A stretch of DNA of 52,593 bases. It comes from QQWI01 sp964522015 (GTDB lineage: Bacteria > Bacillota > Clostridia > Peptostreptococcales > Acidaminobacteraceae). Numbering within the stretch: the first letter of the stretch is position 1; the number at the start of each line of letters is the position of its first letter. The position numbers and the translations under genes are program-made. The notes beneath the pieces were generated by a model. The model saw nothing but the letters and a program-made list of their open reading frames with translations, was not told the origin of the DNA and did not search any database. This document shows positions 41,047-48,619 of this stretch, in pieces. The DNA is taken from assembly GCA_964522015.1 (NCBI GenBank), contig CAZFST010000031.1, positions 1-52,593 of the forward strand, written 5' to 3'.

Positions 41047-42459
41047 ATGGGATTTAACAAGGATTTTTTATGGGGCTCCGCCTCTGCAGCATATCAGATA
41101 GAAGGCGGCTTTGACGCTGATGGTAAGGGTCAATCGGTTTGGGATGTGTGGGCACACCTGCCTGGCAAGACTTATAAAGGGACACATGGAGACGTAGCGG
41201 CTGATCACTACCATCGCTATCAGGAAGATATCGATTTGATGGCTGAAATGGGCCTAAAAACCTATCGTTTTTCAATGGCTTGGACCCGTCTTTTGCCAGA
41301 GGGGACAGGGGCAGTCAATGAGGCTGGTATCGATTTCTATATGAAGTTAATCGATGGTCTTTTAGAAAAAAATATTGTGCCCCTTGTAACCCTTTATCAC
41401 TGGGATTTACCCCAAGCACTACAGGATAAGTATGCTGGATGGCTTTCACCTCAAGTGGTGGATGATTTTACAGCTTATGCGACTTTATGTTTTGAACGGT
41501 TTGGTCATAAGGTTAAGCATTGGATTGTCATGAATGAGCCCAATATTTTTACCTCCCTTGGATACCAATTGGCATTGCATCCTCCAGGTGAGAAAAATGA
41601 TGCCCATTTTTTACTGGCTTATCATCATACTGCTTTAGCACATGCTAAGACCGTCTTGCTTTTTAAACAAAAGGGCTTTCCTGGCATGATTGGTTCTAGT
41701 ATTGCCTATGGACCAGGGCATCCAATTACAGAGTCTGCTGAAGACAAAAGAGCATGCGACTTATATAATGCTTTTGGCCCCGATTGGTATCTAGATAGCT
41801 ATTATAAAGGGGTTTACCCTGCAGAAGCAGTTGCTTATTATGAGGAAAAAGGCATTATGCCATTGGTTTCAGCTCAAGACATTGCACTGTTAAAAGAGGC
41901 AGCTGAGAAAGCGGATTTTATTGGTATTAACTATTATCAAACAGCAACCTTGGCGCATAATCCTGTGGATGGGGTGGGCTTTAGCGGTATGAACACCACT
42001 GGAGAAAAGGGCAGTCAGTCGGAAAATGGTGTGCCTGGTTTGTTTAAGCATGTGAAGAATCCAAAGTTACAGCACACGGATTGGGACTGGGCAATAGATC
42101 CTAAAGGGTTGTCAATAGGCTTAAAGGATCTATGGAACCGTTACCAAAAGCCACTACTAATTAGTGAGAATGGGTTTGGGGCCATTGATGTTGTCAATGA
42201 TGAAGGTATGATTATAGATGATCAACGAATTCAGTATTTAAGTGAACACATTGATGCTTGTAGAGATGCTGTGGATTCTGGGGTTGATTTATTAGGCTAT
42301 TGCACTTGGTCTTTTACAGATCTTTTAAGTTGGTTGAACGGTTACCATAAACGGTATGGTTTTGTGTACGTTGATTATGAAGGTGGCACTTTAACGCGCA
42401 TACCAAAAAAGTCTTTTGATTGGTATAAAGAAGTCATTGCAAATAATGGCGAAGCCTGA
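41047..42459 (+). CDS. GH1 glycosidase with a 6-phospho-beta-glycosidase signature
   Basis: This 470-aa intracellular GH1 enzyme has acid/base Glu164 in MNEP and nucleophile Glu374 in ISENG. The sequence SWLNGYHKRYG at 428-438 puts Ser428, Lys435 and Tyr437 where the phosphate-binding triad of Lactococcus LacG lies. Ordinary beta-glucosidases carry Glu-Trp and Phe there instead. So it probably cleaves a 6-phosphorylated beta-glycoside. Trp429 leaves open a gluco or galacto preference. ATG 41047 follows ACGGAGG. It lies 11 bp before the ROK kinase gene. Confidence 0.88.
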   Translation: MGFNKDFLWGSASAAYQIEGGFDADGKGQSVWDVWAHLPGKTYKGTHGDVAADHYHRYQEDIDLMAEMGLKTYRFSMAWTRLLPEGTGAVNEAGIDFYMKLIDGLLEKNIVPLVTLYHWDLPQALQDKYAGWLSPQVVDDFTAYATLCFERFGHKVKHWIVMNEPNIFTSLGYQLALHPPGEKNDAHFLLAYHHTALAHAKTVLLFKQKGFPGMIGSSIAYGPGHPITESAEDKRACDLYNAFGPDWYLDSYYKGVYPAEAVAYYEEKGIMPLVSAQDIALLKEAAEKADFIGINYYQTATLAHNPVDGVGFSGMNTTGEKGSQSENGVPGLFKHVKNPKLQHTDWDWAIDPKGLSIGLKDLWNRYQKPLLISENGFGAIDVVNDEGMIIDDQRIQYLSEHIDACRDAVDSGVDLLGYCTWSFTDLLSWLNGYHKRYGFVYVDYEGGTLTRIPKKSFDWYKEVIANNGEA

Positions 42460-42470
42460 TTGGAGATTAT

Positions 42471-43361
42471 ATGGCTTATTTAGCAATCGATATTGGTGGG
42501 ACCAATATTAAAGTAGGAATTGTAAGCGAAACTGGAGGGGTATCTGAGACCCATCACATGCCAACACCAAAGACAAGTTTTCTTGATTTGATGGCAGAGA
42601 TTCATAAGATTATCGATTGGGGCAGAACTTTTGAAATCAAGGGCATCGGAATCAGTCAGCCCTGCGCAACTGACCCAATCACTGGGGAGTGCTTAAGTGA
42701 AGGAGCTCTCGGATATATCCTGAATCAAAATATAAAAGAAGCAGTAGAGGCTTATTCTGGACTGCCATCTATAGCTGGTAATGATGGCAATTGTGCCGCA
42801 TTGGCTGAGTTATGGATTGGGGGCGCAAAGGAAATTAAAGATTTTTCATTTGTTGTTTGTGGCACTGGCATTGGTGGTGCTGTGATTATCAATAGACAGA
42901 TCCATCAAGGTTCCAAGCTTTTCAGCGGTGAATTCGGGATGATGATCAATAGCTACGACTCCGAGAGCGAGAGTATAAACTCATGGAGCACAAATGGATC
43001 AACCAATGCTGTGATAAAAGCTTATGCAAAGGCAGTCGGAGAGCCAGAGTCTAATTTCGATGGTAAATGGGTCTTTGATCAGGCGGAAACTGGTAATGTC
43101 ATTGCCTTAAAATGCGTTAATGCATTCTATTTTCATTTTGCCGTGGGCATCCACAATATCCAACATACCTATGATCCCGAAAAGATTATCATCGGTGGTG
43201 CCATTGTGGCTCGGGAAAATTTCCTTGAAAAACTGAAAGAAGCCCAGGATAAGATCTATTTGCAGTTTAATCAAGGTTGGAGTCATCCCACAGTTGAAAT
43301 TAGCGCACTTGGTCATCATGCGAATTTGATTGGTGCTGTCTATCCATTGCTATCGAGGTGA
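42471..43361 (+). CDS. ROK-family sugar or beta-glycoside kinase without the zinc motif
   Basis: This 296-aa kinase has the ATP phosphate loop LAIDIGGTNIKVGIV and catalytic Asp in AGNDGNCAALAE, then VVCGTGIGGAVIINRQIH. The ROK hallmark H-x-G...C-x-C-G-x2-G-C zinc site is absent: the corresponding part reads GEFGMMINSYDSESE. Glucokinases usually keep that site, while some beta-glucoside kinases (BglK-type) do not. In this operon it probably phosphorylates the imported disaccharide for the GH1 enzyme. A plain glucokinase role for released glucose remains possible. ATG 42471 follows TTGGAGA. The next gene begins 4 bp downstream. Confidence 0.85.
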   Translation: MAYLAIDIGGTNIKVGIVSETGGVSETHHMPTPKTSFLDLMAEIHKIIDWGRTFEIKGIGISQPCATDPITGECLSEGALGYILNQNIKEAVEAYSGLPSIAGNDGNCAALAELWIGGAKEIKDFSFVVCGTGIGGAVIINRQIHQGSKLFSGEFGMMINSYDSESESINSWSTNGSTNAVIKAYAKAVGEPESNFDGKWVFDQAETGNVIALKCVNAFYFHFAVGIHNIQHTYDPEKIIIGGAIVARENFLEKLKEAQDKIYLQFNQGWSHPTVEISALGHHANLIGAVYPLLSR

Positions 43362-43365
43362 TTGG

Positions 43366-45276
43366 ATGAAAAAAACTGGCTTTCAATTTATAATAGCTCG
43401 ACTTGTTATTGGTTTATTAGCCCTGTGTTTGATCGGTGTCAGTTTCGCTGGATGTTCAATAACAGATAAAAAAGATTCGCAAAATCCTACAGCAACACCT
43501 GCTGAATCAGCATCTGAAATATCAGCATCTGAAATATACCTGGATCCAAAATTTTCTACTGATGAACGTGTGACAGATCTAGTGAGCAAAATGTCCCTTG
43601 AAGAGAAGGCGGCTCAAATGGTTCAAGGTGAGCGGGGGGCTGTGAAGGCAGGGGATTTGAAAACATATCAACTGGGTTCAGTACTGAGTGGAGGTGGTAG
43701 TGTACCAGGAAGTGGCACACTGGTAGACTGGCGGCAGTTAATGGATGATTATCAAGAGGCTACCCTAACTCATGATTTGAAAATCCCTCTAATGTATGGT
43801 ATCGATGCAGTCCATGGCCATTCAAATGTAGCGGGGGCAGTTATCTTCCCTCATAACATAGGCCTAGGCGCAGCTAATGATCCGAAAATTGTAAAAGAAA
43901 TGGGTGCTATTGTTGCTGAGGAAATGAAACTCACCAAAATCATCTGGAACTTCTCACCATGTGTTGCCATTGCCAATGACCCCCGTTGGGGACGAACCTA
44001 CGAATCCTATTCTACAAGTCCTGAGATTGTAACATCTCTTGGTAAAGCATACTTTGAGGGGCTGCATGAAGCTGGAGTGGTGGCAACTGCAAAGCACTTT
44101 GTAGCAGATGGGGGTGTAAAATTCGGAACCGGTATCGATGGCAATCTAATTGATAGGGGAGACGCTCAATTATCAGAGGCTGAACTAAGAGAAAGCCATT
44201 TAAAACCCTATAATGAACTGGTTAAGAGTGGGGTTCCTGTGGTAATGGCTTCGTTTAGCAGTTTTAATGGGGAACCCATGCACACACAAGAATATTTATT
44301 GACCGAAGTCCTTAAAAAGGAACTTGGTTTTAAAGGTTTTATCGTGTCTGATTGGGAAGCTGTCAACTTGATCAAGGCTGGAAAAACCTACAAAGATCAG
44401 ATTGAAATGGTGATTAATGCTGGTGTTGATATGGTAATGGCACCCAATGATTGGGAAAATGCTGTCAACGCAATTATAAAGAATGTCAATGAAGGCACCA
44501 TCTCTGAGCAGCGATTAAACGATGCTGTTAGCCGAATTTTAAAGGTTAAGTTTGATGCTGGACTGTTTGAGGATCCCTATTTATCAGCACATCAATCAGC
44601 AGTCAATCAACTGGGAACTGATAATTATCGAAAAGTGGCTGCAGAACTTGTCAGTAAATCATTGGTTCTACTGAAAAACAAAAATAATGTTCTCCCGTTT
44701 AAAAAGGGCCAAAAAATCCTTGTGATTGGAGAAGGTGCAAATAACATAGGCATTCAAAGTGGTGGTTGGACCATGTCATGGCAAGGGGCCGCAGACCAAA
44801 ATGGTGTAAAAACAACCCCAGGGACAAGCATCCTTGAAGGCCTTCAAATTGCAAGTAAAAGCGCTGAAATCGAATTTATCACTGATAAAAGTCGTGTCTC
44901 AGAAGCGGATACAATCCTTCTAGTTGTCAGCGAAATCCCCTATGCAGAAATGAAAGGTGACACCGCCGACCTATCCATTGTGGGTACCCATGGAAGTCTT
45001 GGGAACCAGGCAGAAATTGACTTTGCAAATAATCAAAACAAACCTGTGGTTACCTTGATTGTGGCAGGCAGAGAAGTGATGATCAGTCAGTTTGAAGCCC
45101 AATGGGACAGCATTGTGATGGGATTTTTGCCAGGAAGTGAAGGACAAGGTGTGGCACCGGTCTTATTAGGCCAAAGTCCTTTTACAGGCAAGTTGCCCAT
45201 GCCATGGTATAAAACCGTTGAAGAAATTGGAAAAGAAGACCCTGAGCTCTTGTACCCCCTTGGTTACGGACAATAG
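43366..45276 (+). CDS. GH3 beta-glucosidase lipoprotein
   Basis: In this 636-aa exported enzyme, signal residues 1-30 end in lipobox FAGC, with the acylated Cys near 27. A TIM barrel covers about 60-390: NPRWGRTYES-like DPRWGRTYESY, KHFVADGG, and nucleophile Asp329 in VSDWEA. The second alpha/beta sandwich domain follows, ending at WYKTVEEIG...YPLGYG. No fibronectin III domain is attached, so it is of the shorter GH3 type. It should release terminal glucose from beta-glucans outside the cell. ATG 43366 follows GAGGTGA; the longer frame overlaps the kinase gene. Residues following the lipobox contain a 15-bp duplication. Confidence 0.92.
   Translation: MKKTGFQFIIARLVIGLLALCLIGVSFAGCSITDKKDSQNPTATPAESASEISASEIYLDPKFSTDERVTDLVSKMSLEEKAAQMVQGERGAVKAGDLKTYQLGSVLSGGGSVPGSGTLVDWRQLMDDYQEATLTHDLKIPLMYGIDAVHGHSNVAGAVIFPHNIGLGAANDPKIVKEMGAIVAEEMKLTKIIWNFSPCVAIANDPRWGRTYESYSTSPEIVTSLGKAYFEGLHEAGVVATAKHFVADGGVKFGTGIDGNLIDRGDAQLSEAELRESHLKPYNELVKSGVPVVMASFSSFNGEPMHTQEYLLTEVLKKELGFKGFIVSDWEAVNLIKAGKTYKDQIEMVINAGVDMVMAPNDWENAVNAIIKNVNEGTISEQRLNDAVSRILKVKFDAGLFEDPYLSAHQSAVNQLGTDNYRKVAAELVSKSLVLLKNKNNVLPFKKGQKILVIGEGANNIGIQSGGWTMSWQGAADQNGVKTTPGTSILEGLQIASKSAEIEFITDKSRVSEADTILLVVSEIPYAEMKGDTADLSIVGTHGSLGNQAEIDFANNQNKPVVTLIVAGREVMISQFEAQWDSIVMGFLPGSEGQGVAPVLLGQSPFTGKLPMPWYKTVEEIGKEDPELLYPLGYGQ
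43507..43536 (+). repeat. 15-bp tandem duplication in the GH3 linker
   Basis: TCAGCATCTGAAATA occurs twice in a row (43507-43521 and 43522-43536), encoding two SASEI-type units in the flexible linker after the lipidated Cys. Confidence 0.95.
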
Positions 45277-45331
45277 GGAATCACATCTCCCTCGTGATGA
45301 CTAATACCACACCATTACTAGATACAAAAAA

Positions 45332-45403
45332 GAGAACACCACCACATTGTGATATGACCAAAGTCTAGTAGACAGGAAATATCAATTTGTTGGGGGTGTT
45401 CTC
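45332..45403. repeat. 72-bp element with 9-bp terminal inverted repeats
   Basis: GAGAACACC (45332-45340) and GGTGTTCTC (45395-45403) are exact inverted ends. GTCTAGTAGAC forms a small inner palindrome at 45363-45373. No target duplication is visible at the flanks. It could be the terminator region of the GH3 gene or a miniature IS remnant. Confidence 0.4.
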
Positions 45404-45412
45404 ATTGTTTTG

Positions 45413-45943
45413 CTATGCTTTTAGTAGCAATTTTGCATCTTCCAGTGAAAGCATGTTGCCAAATCGCCCGTGCCAAATGTCACGGGTATAAAAACTGATG
45501 AGATCGGATGCGCTAAATAGGTGGTTGTCAAATGTTGACTGGCAACCCTCAGGCAGGTGGACTTGATACCCAAGGTCGAAAGCGCTCTTTATGGTGGCAT
45601 CTACGCAATATTCCACTTGCATGCCAACCGTAACGAGGTCTGTGATACCAATCCTTTGCAAGAGACTATGGAGTTGGGTTTTGTGAAAAGAACTGCTATA
45701 AAACTTGTCAATAATAGGCTCGTTTTCAATTGGACCTATTTCTTTAAAGATTTGCCACGGCTGTGTTCCAGGCTCAAGCTCAGAACCTGGTTCGTTGTGG
45801 CGTACATAAATAACAGGGACTTGATTTTGACGGGCCGTTTCAAGCAATGACTGAATGCTTTCTACCAATTGGTTTTGATTGAAGGGAGCAAAATCAATTA
45901 AGGCTTGCTGTACATCAATGACTAATAATGCGACTTTAGACAT
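45413..45943 (-). CDS. Isochorismatase-family cysteine hydrolase
   Basis: This 176-aa protein has the alpha/beta isochorismatase/nicotinamidase fold. Catalytic Asp is in LLVIDVQQALI, Lys in IDKFYSSSF, and Cys in GMQVEYCVDAT. The triad is complete. The substrate may be an amide such as nicotinamide or a related small compound. ATG 45943 follows GGAGG. It is divergent from a LysR gene 162 bp away, which may regulate it. Confidence 0.9.
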   Translation of the reverse strand: MSKVALLVIDVQQALIDFAPFNQNQLVESIQSLLETARQNQVPVIYVRHNEPGSELEPGTQPWQIFKEIGPIENEPIIDKFYSSSFHKTQLHSLLQRIGITDLVTVGMQVEYCVDATIKSAFDLGYQVHLPEGCQSTFDNHLFSASDLISFYTRDIWHGRFGNMLSLEDAKLLLKA

Positions 45944-46105
45944 GTAATTACCTCCGTATAGAAATAGTATATCACCATTTTGAAAAAGAGGATTACAATA
46001 AGCGGCACTTTTTACTTAAAGACTGTAAATTTTTGAGACTTTGGGTTACACTGAAACCAGTGCTATTAGAGGCTATGAGAGAATTGCTTAGGGAGGCAGT
46101 GTAAC

Positions 46106-46996
46106 ATGATCAATTATGAAGCCTATAAGGTTTTTTACTTTGTTGCTAAATTTAAAAATATCTCGCGGGCAGCTGAAGCTTTGTATATTTCCCAGCCTGC
46201 CGTTAGCCAAGCCATTATCAAGCTTGAAGAAGCTTTGGGTGGCTGTTTATTTTATCGTACCCCAAGAGGTGTTGTTTTAACGGCTGAGGGTGAGGTGCTA
46301 TTTACATACGTATCTAAGGGGGTTGAGAGTTTTGAAGAGGCGGAGTACAAATTTAAAGCGCTTCTGACACTTGAACTTGGTGAAGTCAGAATTGGCGCAA
46401 GTGATATGACCTTGCAGTATTATTTGCTGCCTCACCTAGAAACATTCAAAGCCAAGTATCCTAAAGTGAAAATTAAAGTGTCAAATTCGCCGACCCCAGA
46501 AACATTGGATGCACTCCGCCTTGGAAAAATCGATTTTGCGGTGGTCAGTGGACCTGTTGAAGAAGTGGTGGGCTTAAAAATAATACCGGTGGCTAGAGTA
46601 CAGGATGTTTTTGTTGCCAATGATCAATTTGCAGCATTAAGGGGGCGAGAAATTGATCTTTGTGAACTGGAACAATACCCAATCATTTGTTTGGAAGAGA
46701 AGACCAGCACAAGAAGCTACATTGATCGTTTCTTTGAAGCTCAAGGGGTTAAACTGAATCCTGAGTTTGAACTGGCAACCAGCGATCTAATTGTTCAATT
46801 TGCCCAAAGAAGCTTAGGGATTGGCTGCGTGGTTAAGGCTTTTGCCCAGGAACAACTGGAGAATTTGTCCCTATTTGAGGTGAAGCTCAAAATAGGGATA
46901 CCAGAGCGAGATCTTTACGTTGTCTTTAATGACAACATGCCCATATCACCGGCGGGTAAAGTTTTATTAGCAATGCTTGTGCCGCTTTCCTCTTAG
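46106..46996 (+). CDS. LysR-family transcriptional regulator
   Basis: In this 296-aa protein, residues 1-60 form the LysR winged helix (FYFVAKFKNISRAAEALYISQPAVSQAIIKLEEALGGCLFYRTPRG). The C-terminal co-inducer domain follows (GEVRIGASDMTLQYYLLPHLETFKAKYP). It is of the CysB/CbbR-like type. A divergent isochorismatase gene is the natural target candidate. ATG 46106 follows GGGAGG. A poor -10 (TACACT, near 46046) precedes it. No well-defined T-N11-A operator stands out. Confidence 0.92.
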   Translation: MINYEAYKVFYFVAKFKNISRAAEALYISQPAVSQAIIKLEEALGGCLFYRTPRGVVLTAEGEVLFTYVSKGVESFEEAEYKFKALLTLELGEVRIGASDMTLQYYLLPHLETFKAKYPKVKIKVSNSPTPETLDALRLGKIDFAVVSGPVEEVVGLKIIPVARVQDVFVANDQFAALRGREIDLCELEQYPIICLEEKTSTRSYIDRFFEAQGVKLNPEFELATSDLIVQFAQRSLGIGCVVKAFAQEQLENLSLFEVKLKIGIPERDLYVVFNDNMPISPAGKVLLAMLVPLSS

Positions 46997-47146
46997 TCCT
47001 AGAGTAATCTCTTAGCCACCAGGATAATGCGGCAATATAACTCCTGGTTATACCTGGTATCGCTATTATCAATTATACCTATACCGCTTCTTGTAGTACG
47101 ATAAATATAGCAAGAGGGCTATTTGTCGATTACAAGGAGGTTTCTG

Positions 47147-48457
47147 ATGGTTAAGGCAATTGTTGGTGGTAATTGGGGGGACGAAGGCAAGGGGAAAATG
47201 ACTGATTTGCTTGCGGGGGAGTCGGATTTTGTGGTGCGATTTCAGGGTGGTGCAAATGCGGGACATACCATTATCAACGAGTTTGGCAAGTTTGCCTTGC
47301 ATCTTTTGCCAGCGGGGGTTTTTAGGCCCCAGGTGACAAATGTGATTGCTCAGGGGGTGGCTTTAGACCTTTCAAAGCTGTTTAAAGAACTGGATTCTTT
47401 AGTGGCTGGGGGTGTTCCTGTTCCGAATCTCAAGATTTCTGATCGGGCGCAGTTGGTGATGCCGTATCATATTTTACTGGATGAATTGGAAGAAGCCAGA
47501 CTTGGTGAGCAGGCTTTTGGGTCTACAAAATCGGGTATTGCCCCATTTTACGCGGATAAGTATCTCAAGGTTGGCATTCAGGTATGTGATTTGTTTGATG
47601 ACAACTTGTTGAAGGCCAAAATCCAGGGCAATTGTTTGGTTAAAAACAGGTTACTAAGTAGCGTTTACGCTGAATCAATTTTAGCGGATGACACGGCCTT
47701 GAATGGTGCACCGGTCTTGGATGAAACTGCAATTTACGATTCAGTTGTGAATTTTAGAGAACGGCTTAGACCCATGGTCTGCGATGTTGCCTATTTGCTC
47801 CATCATGCTATAAAAAGTGGGCAACATATTTTATTAGAGGGCCAGTTGGGTGCTTTGAAAGACCCTGACAATGGCATCTATCCCTATACGACATCCTCTT
47901 CTCCCCTGGCGGGTTTTAGCGCTGTTGGTGCAGGTATTGCGCCCCATGAACTGAAGGAAATTATCACGGTTGTGAAGGCCTATTCGTCTTGTGTAGGTGC
48001 CGGTGCAATGGTGAGTGAGATATTTGGTAGGGATGCTCAGACCCTTCGCACTTTAGGTGGAGATTGCGGTGAATACGGTGCAACCACTGGTAGACCTAGA
48101 AGGATGGGTTGGTTTGATGTGGTGGCAACCCAATATGGGTGTATGCTCCAGGGGACCACTGCCGTTGCCCTTTCACTTTTGGATGTTCTTGGCTATTTGG
48201 ATGAGATTCCAATTTGCGTTGGGTATGAGATAGATGGTGAGGTTACCACTAGGTTTCCAAATAGCGCTTGCATCAACCGTGCAAAACCGGTTTTTAAGAC
48301 TGTTAAAGGTTGGCAATGCGATATTAGCCATGTGCGGACCTATAATGAGTTACCCGAGAATGCCAAGGGCTATATTGAGCTTATTGAAACCATGATTGGT
48401 TATCCAATTAAGTACATTTCCAATGGGCCTAAAAGGGATCAGATTATATTTAGGTAG
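47147..48457 (+). CDS. purA: Adenylosuccinate synthetase
   Basis: This 436-aa enzyme joins IMP and aspartate using GTP, the first committed step to AMP. The GTP loop is GGNWGDEGKGK (residues 7-17), where most homologues have GAQWGDEGKGK. GANAGHT, EGQLGALKDPDNGIYPY and GATTGRPRRMGWFD are also clear family motifs. ATG 47147 follows AAGGAGG; the frame extends to 47123 without a site. It stands alone, with its own terminator at 48576. Confidence 0.95.
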   Translation: MVKAIVGGNWGDEGKGKMTDLLAGESDFVVRFQGGANAGHTIINEFGKFALHLLPAGVFRPQVTNVIAQGVALDLSKLFKELDSLVAGGVPVPNLKISDRAQLVMPYHILLDELEEARLGEQAFGSTKSGIAPFYADKYLKVGIQVCDLFDDNLLKAKIQGNCLVKNRLLSSVYAESILADDTALNGAPVLDETAIYDSVVNFRERLRPMVCDVAYLLHHAIKSGQHILLEGQLGALKDPDNGIYPYTTSSSPLAGFSAVGAGIAPHELKEIITVVKAYSSCVGAGAMVSEIFGRDAQTLRTLGGDCGEYGATTGRPRRMGWFDVVATQYGCMLQGTTAVALSLLDVLGYLDEIPICVGYEIDGEVTTRFPNSACINRAKPVFKTVKGWQCDISHVRTYNELPENAKGYIELIETMIGYPIKYISNGPKRDQIIFR

Positions 48458-48499
48458 CAAATGGTGATGAAGGGACTTTGAGTTTTCAAGGTGAGATTT

Positions 48500-48577
48500 A
48501 TGTTGGCTTTGAAAGAGGGCTCTAAAATGAGTCAAAAGAATCAAAAATGTGGACCTTATTTTTATACAGCTAAATAA
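48500..48577 (+). CDS. Possible 25-aa microprotein between purA and its terminator
   Basis: ATG 48500 follows AAGGTGAG with fair spacing and gives a 25-codon frame (MLALKEGSKMSQKNQKCGPY...) ending at a TAA that directly precedes the terminator hairpin. It is short enough to be chance. No homologue is recognised. Confidence 0.2.
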   Translation: MLALKEGSKMSQKNQKCGPYFYTAK

Positions 48578-48619
48578 CAGGGACCTATCCATTTAACTGG
48601 AATAGGCCCCTGTTTTTTT
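48576..48619 (+). terminator. Terminator of purA
   Basis: AACAGGGACCTATCCA pairs with TGGAATAGGCCCCTGTT with two mismatches, and a run of seven T follows at 48613-48619. It adjoins the convergent stop of the MMPL gene. Confidence 0.88.

Noticed and set aside
45557..45850. Plus-strand 97-codon frame opposite the isochorismatase-like gene
   Set aside because: The minus strand carries the full Asp-Lys-Cys triad and a good ribosome binding site; the plus frame has neither motif nor site.
47123..47146. Upstream extension of purA by eight codons
   Set aside because: The AAGGAGG site fits ATG 47147, and the protein from there begins with the conserved GTP-loop strand.
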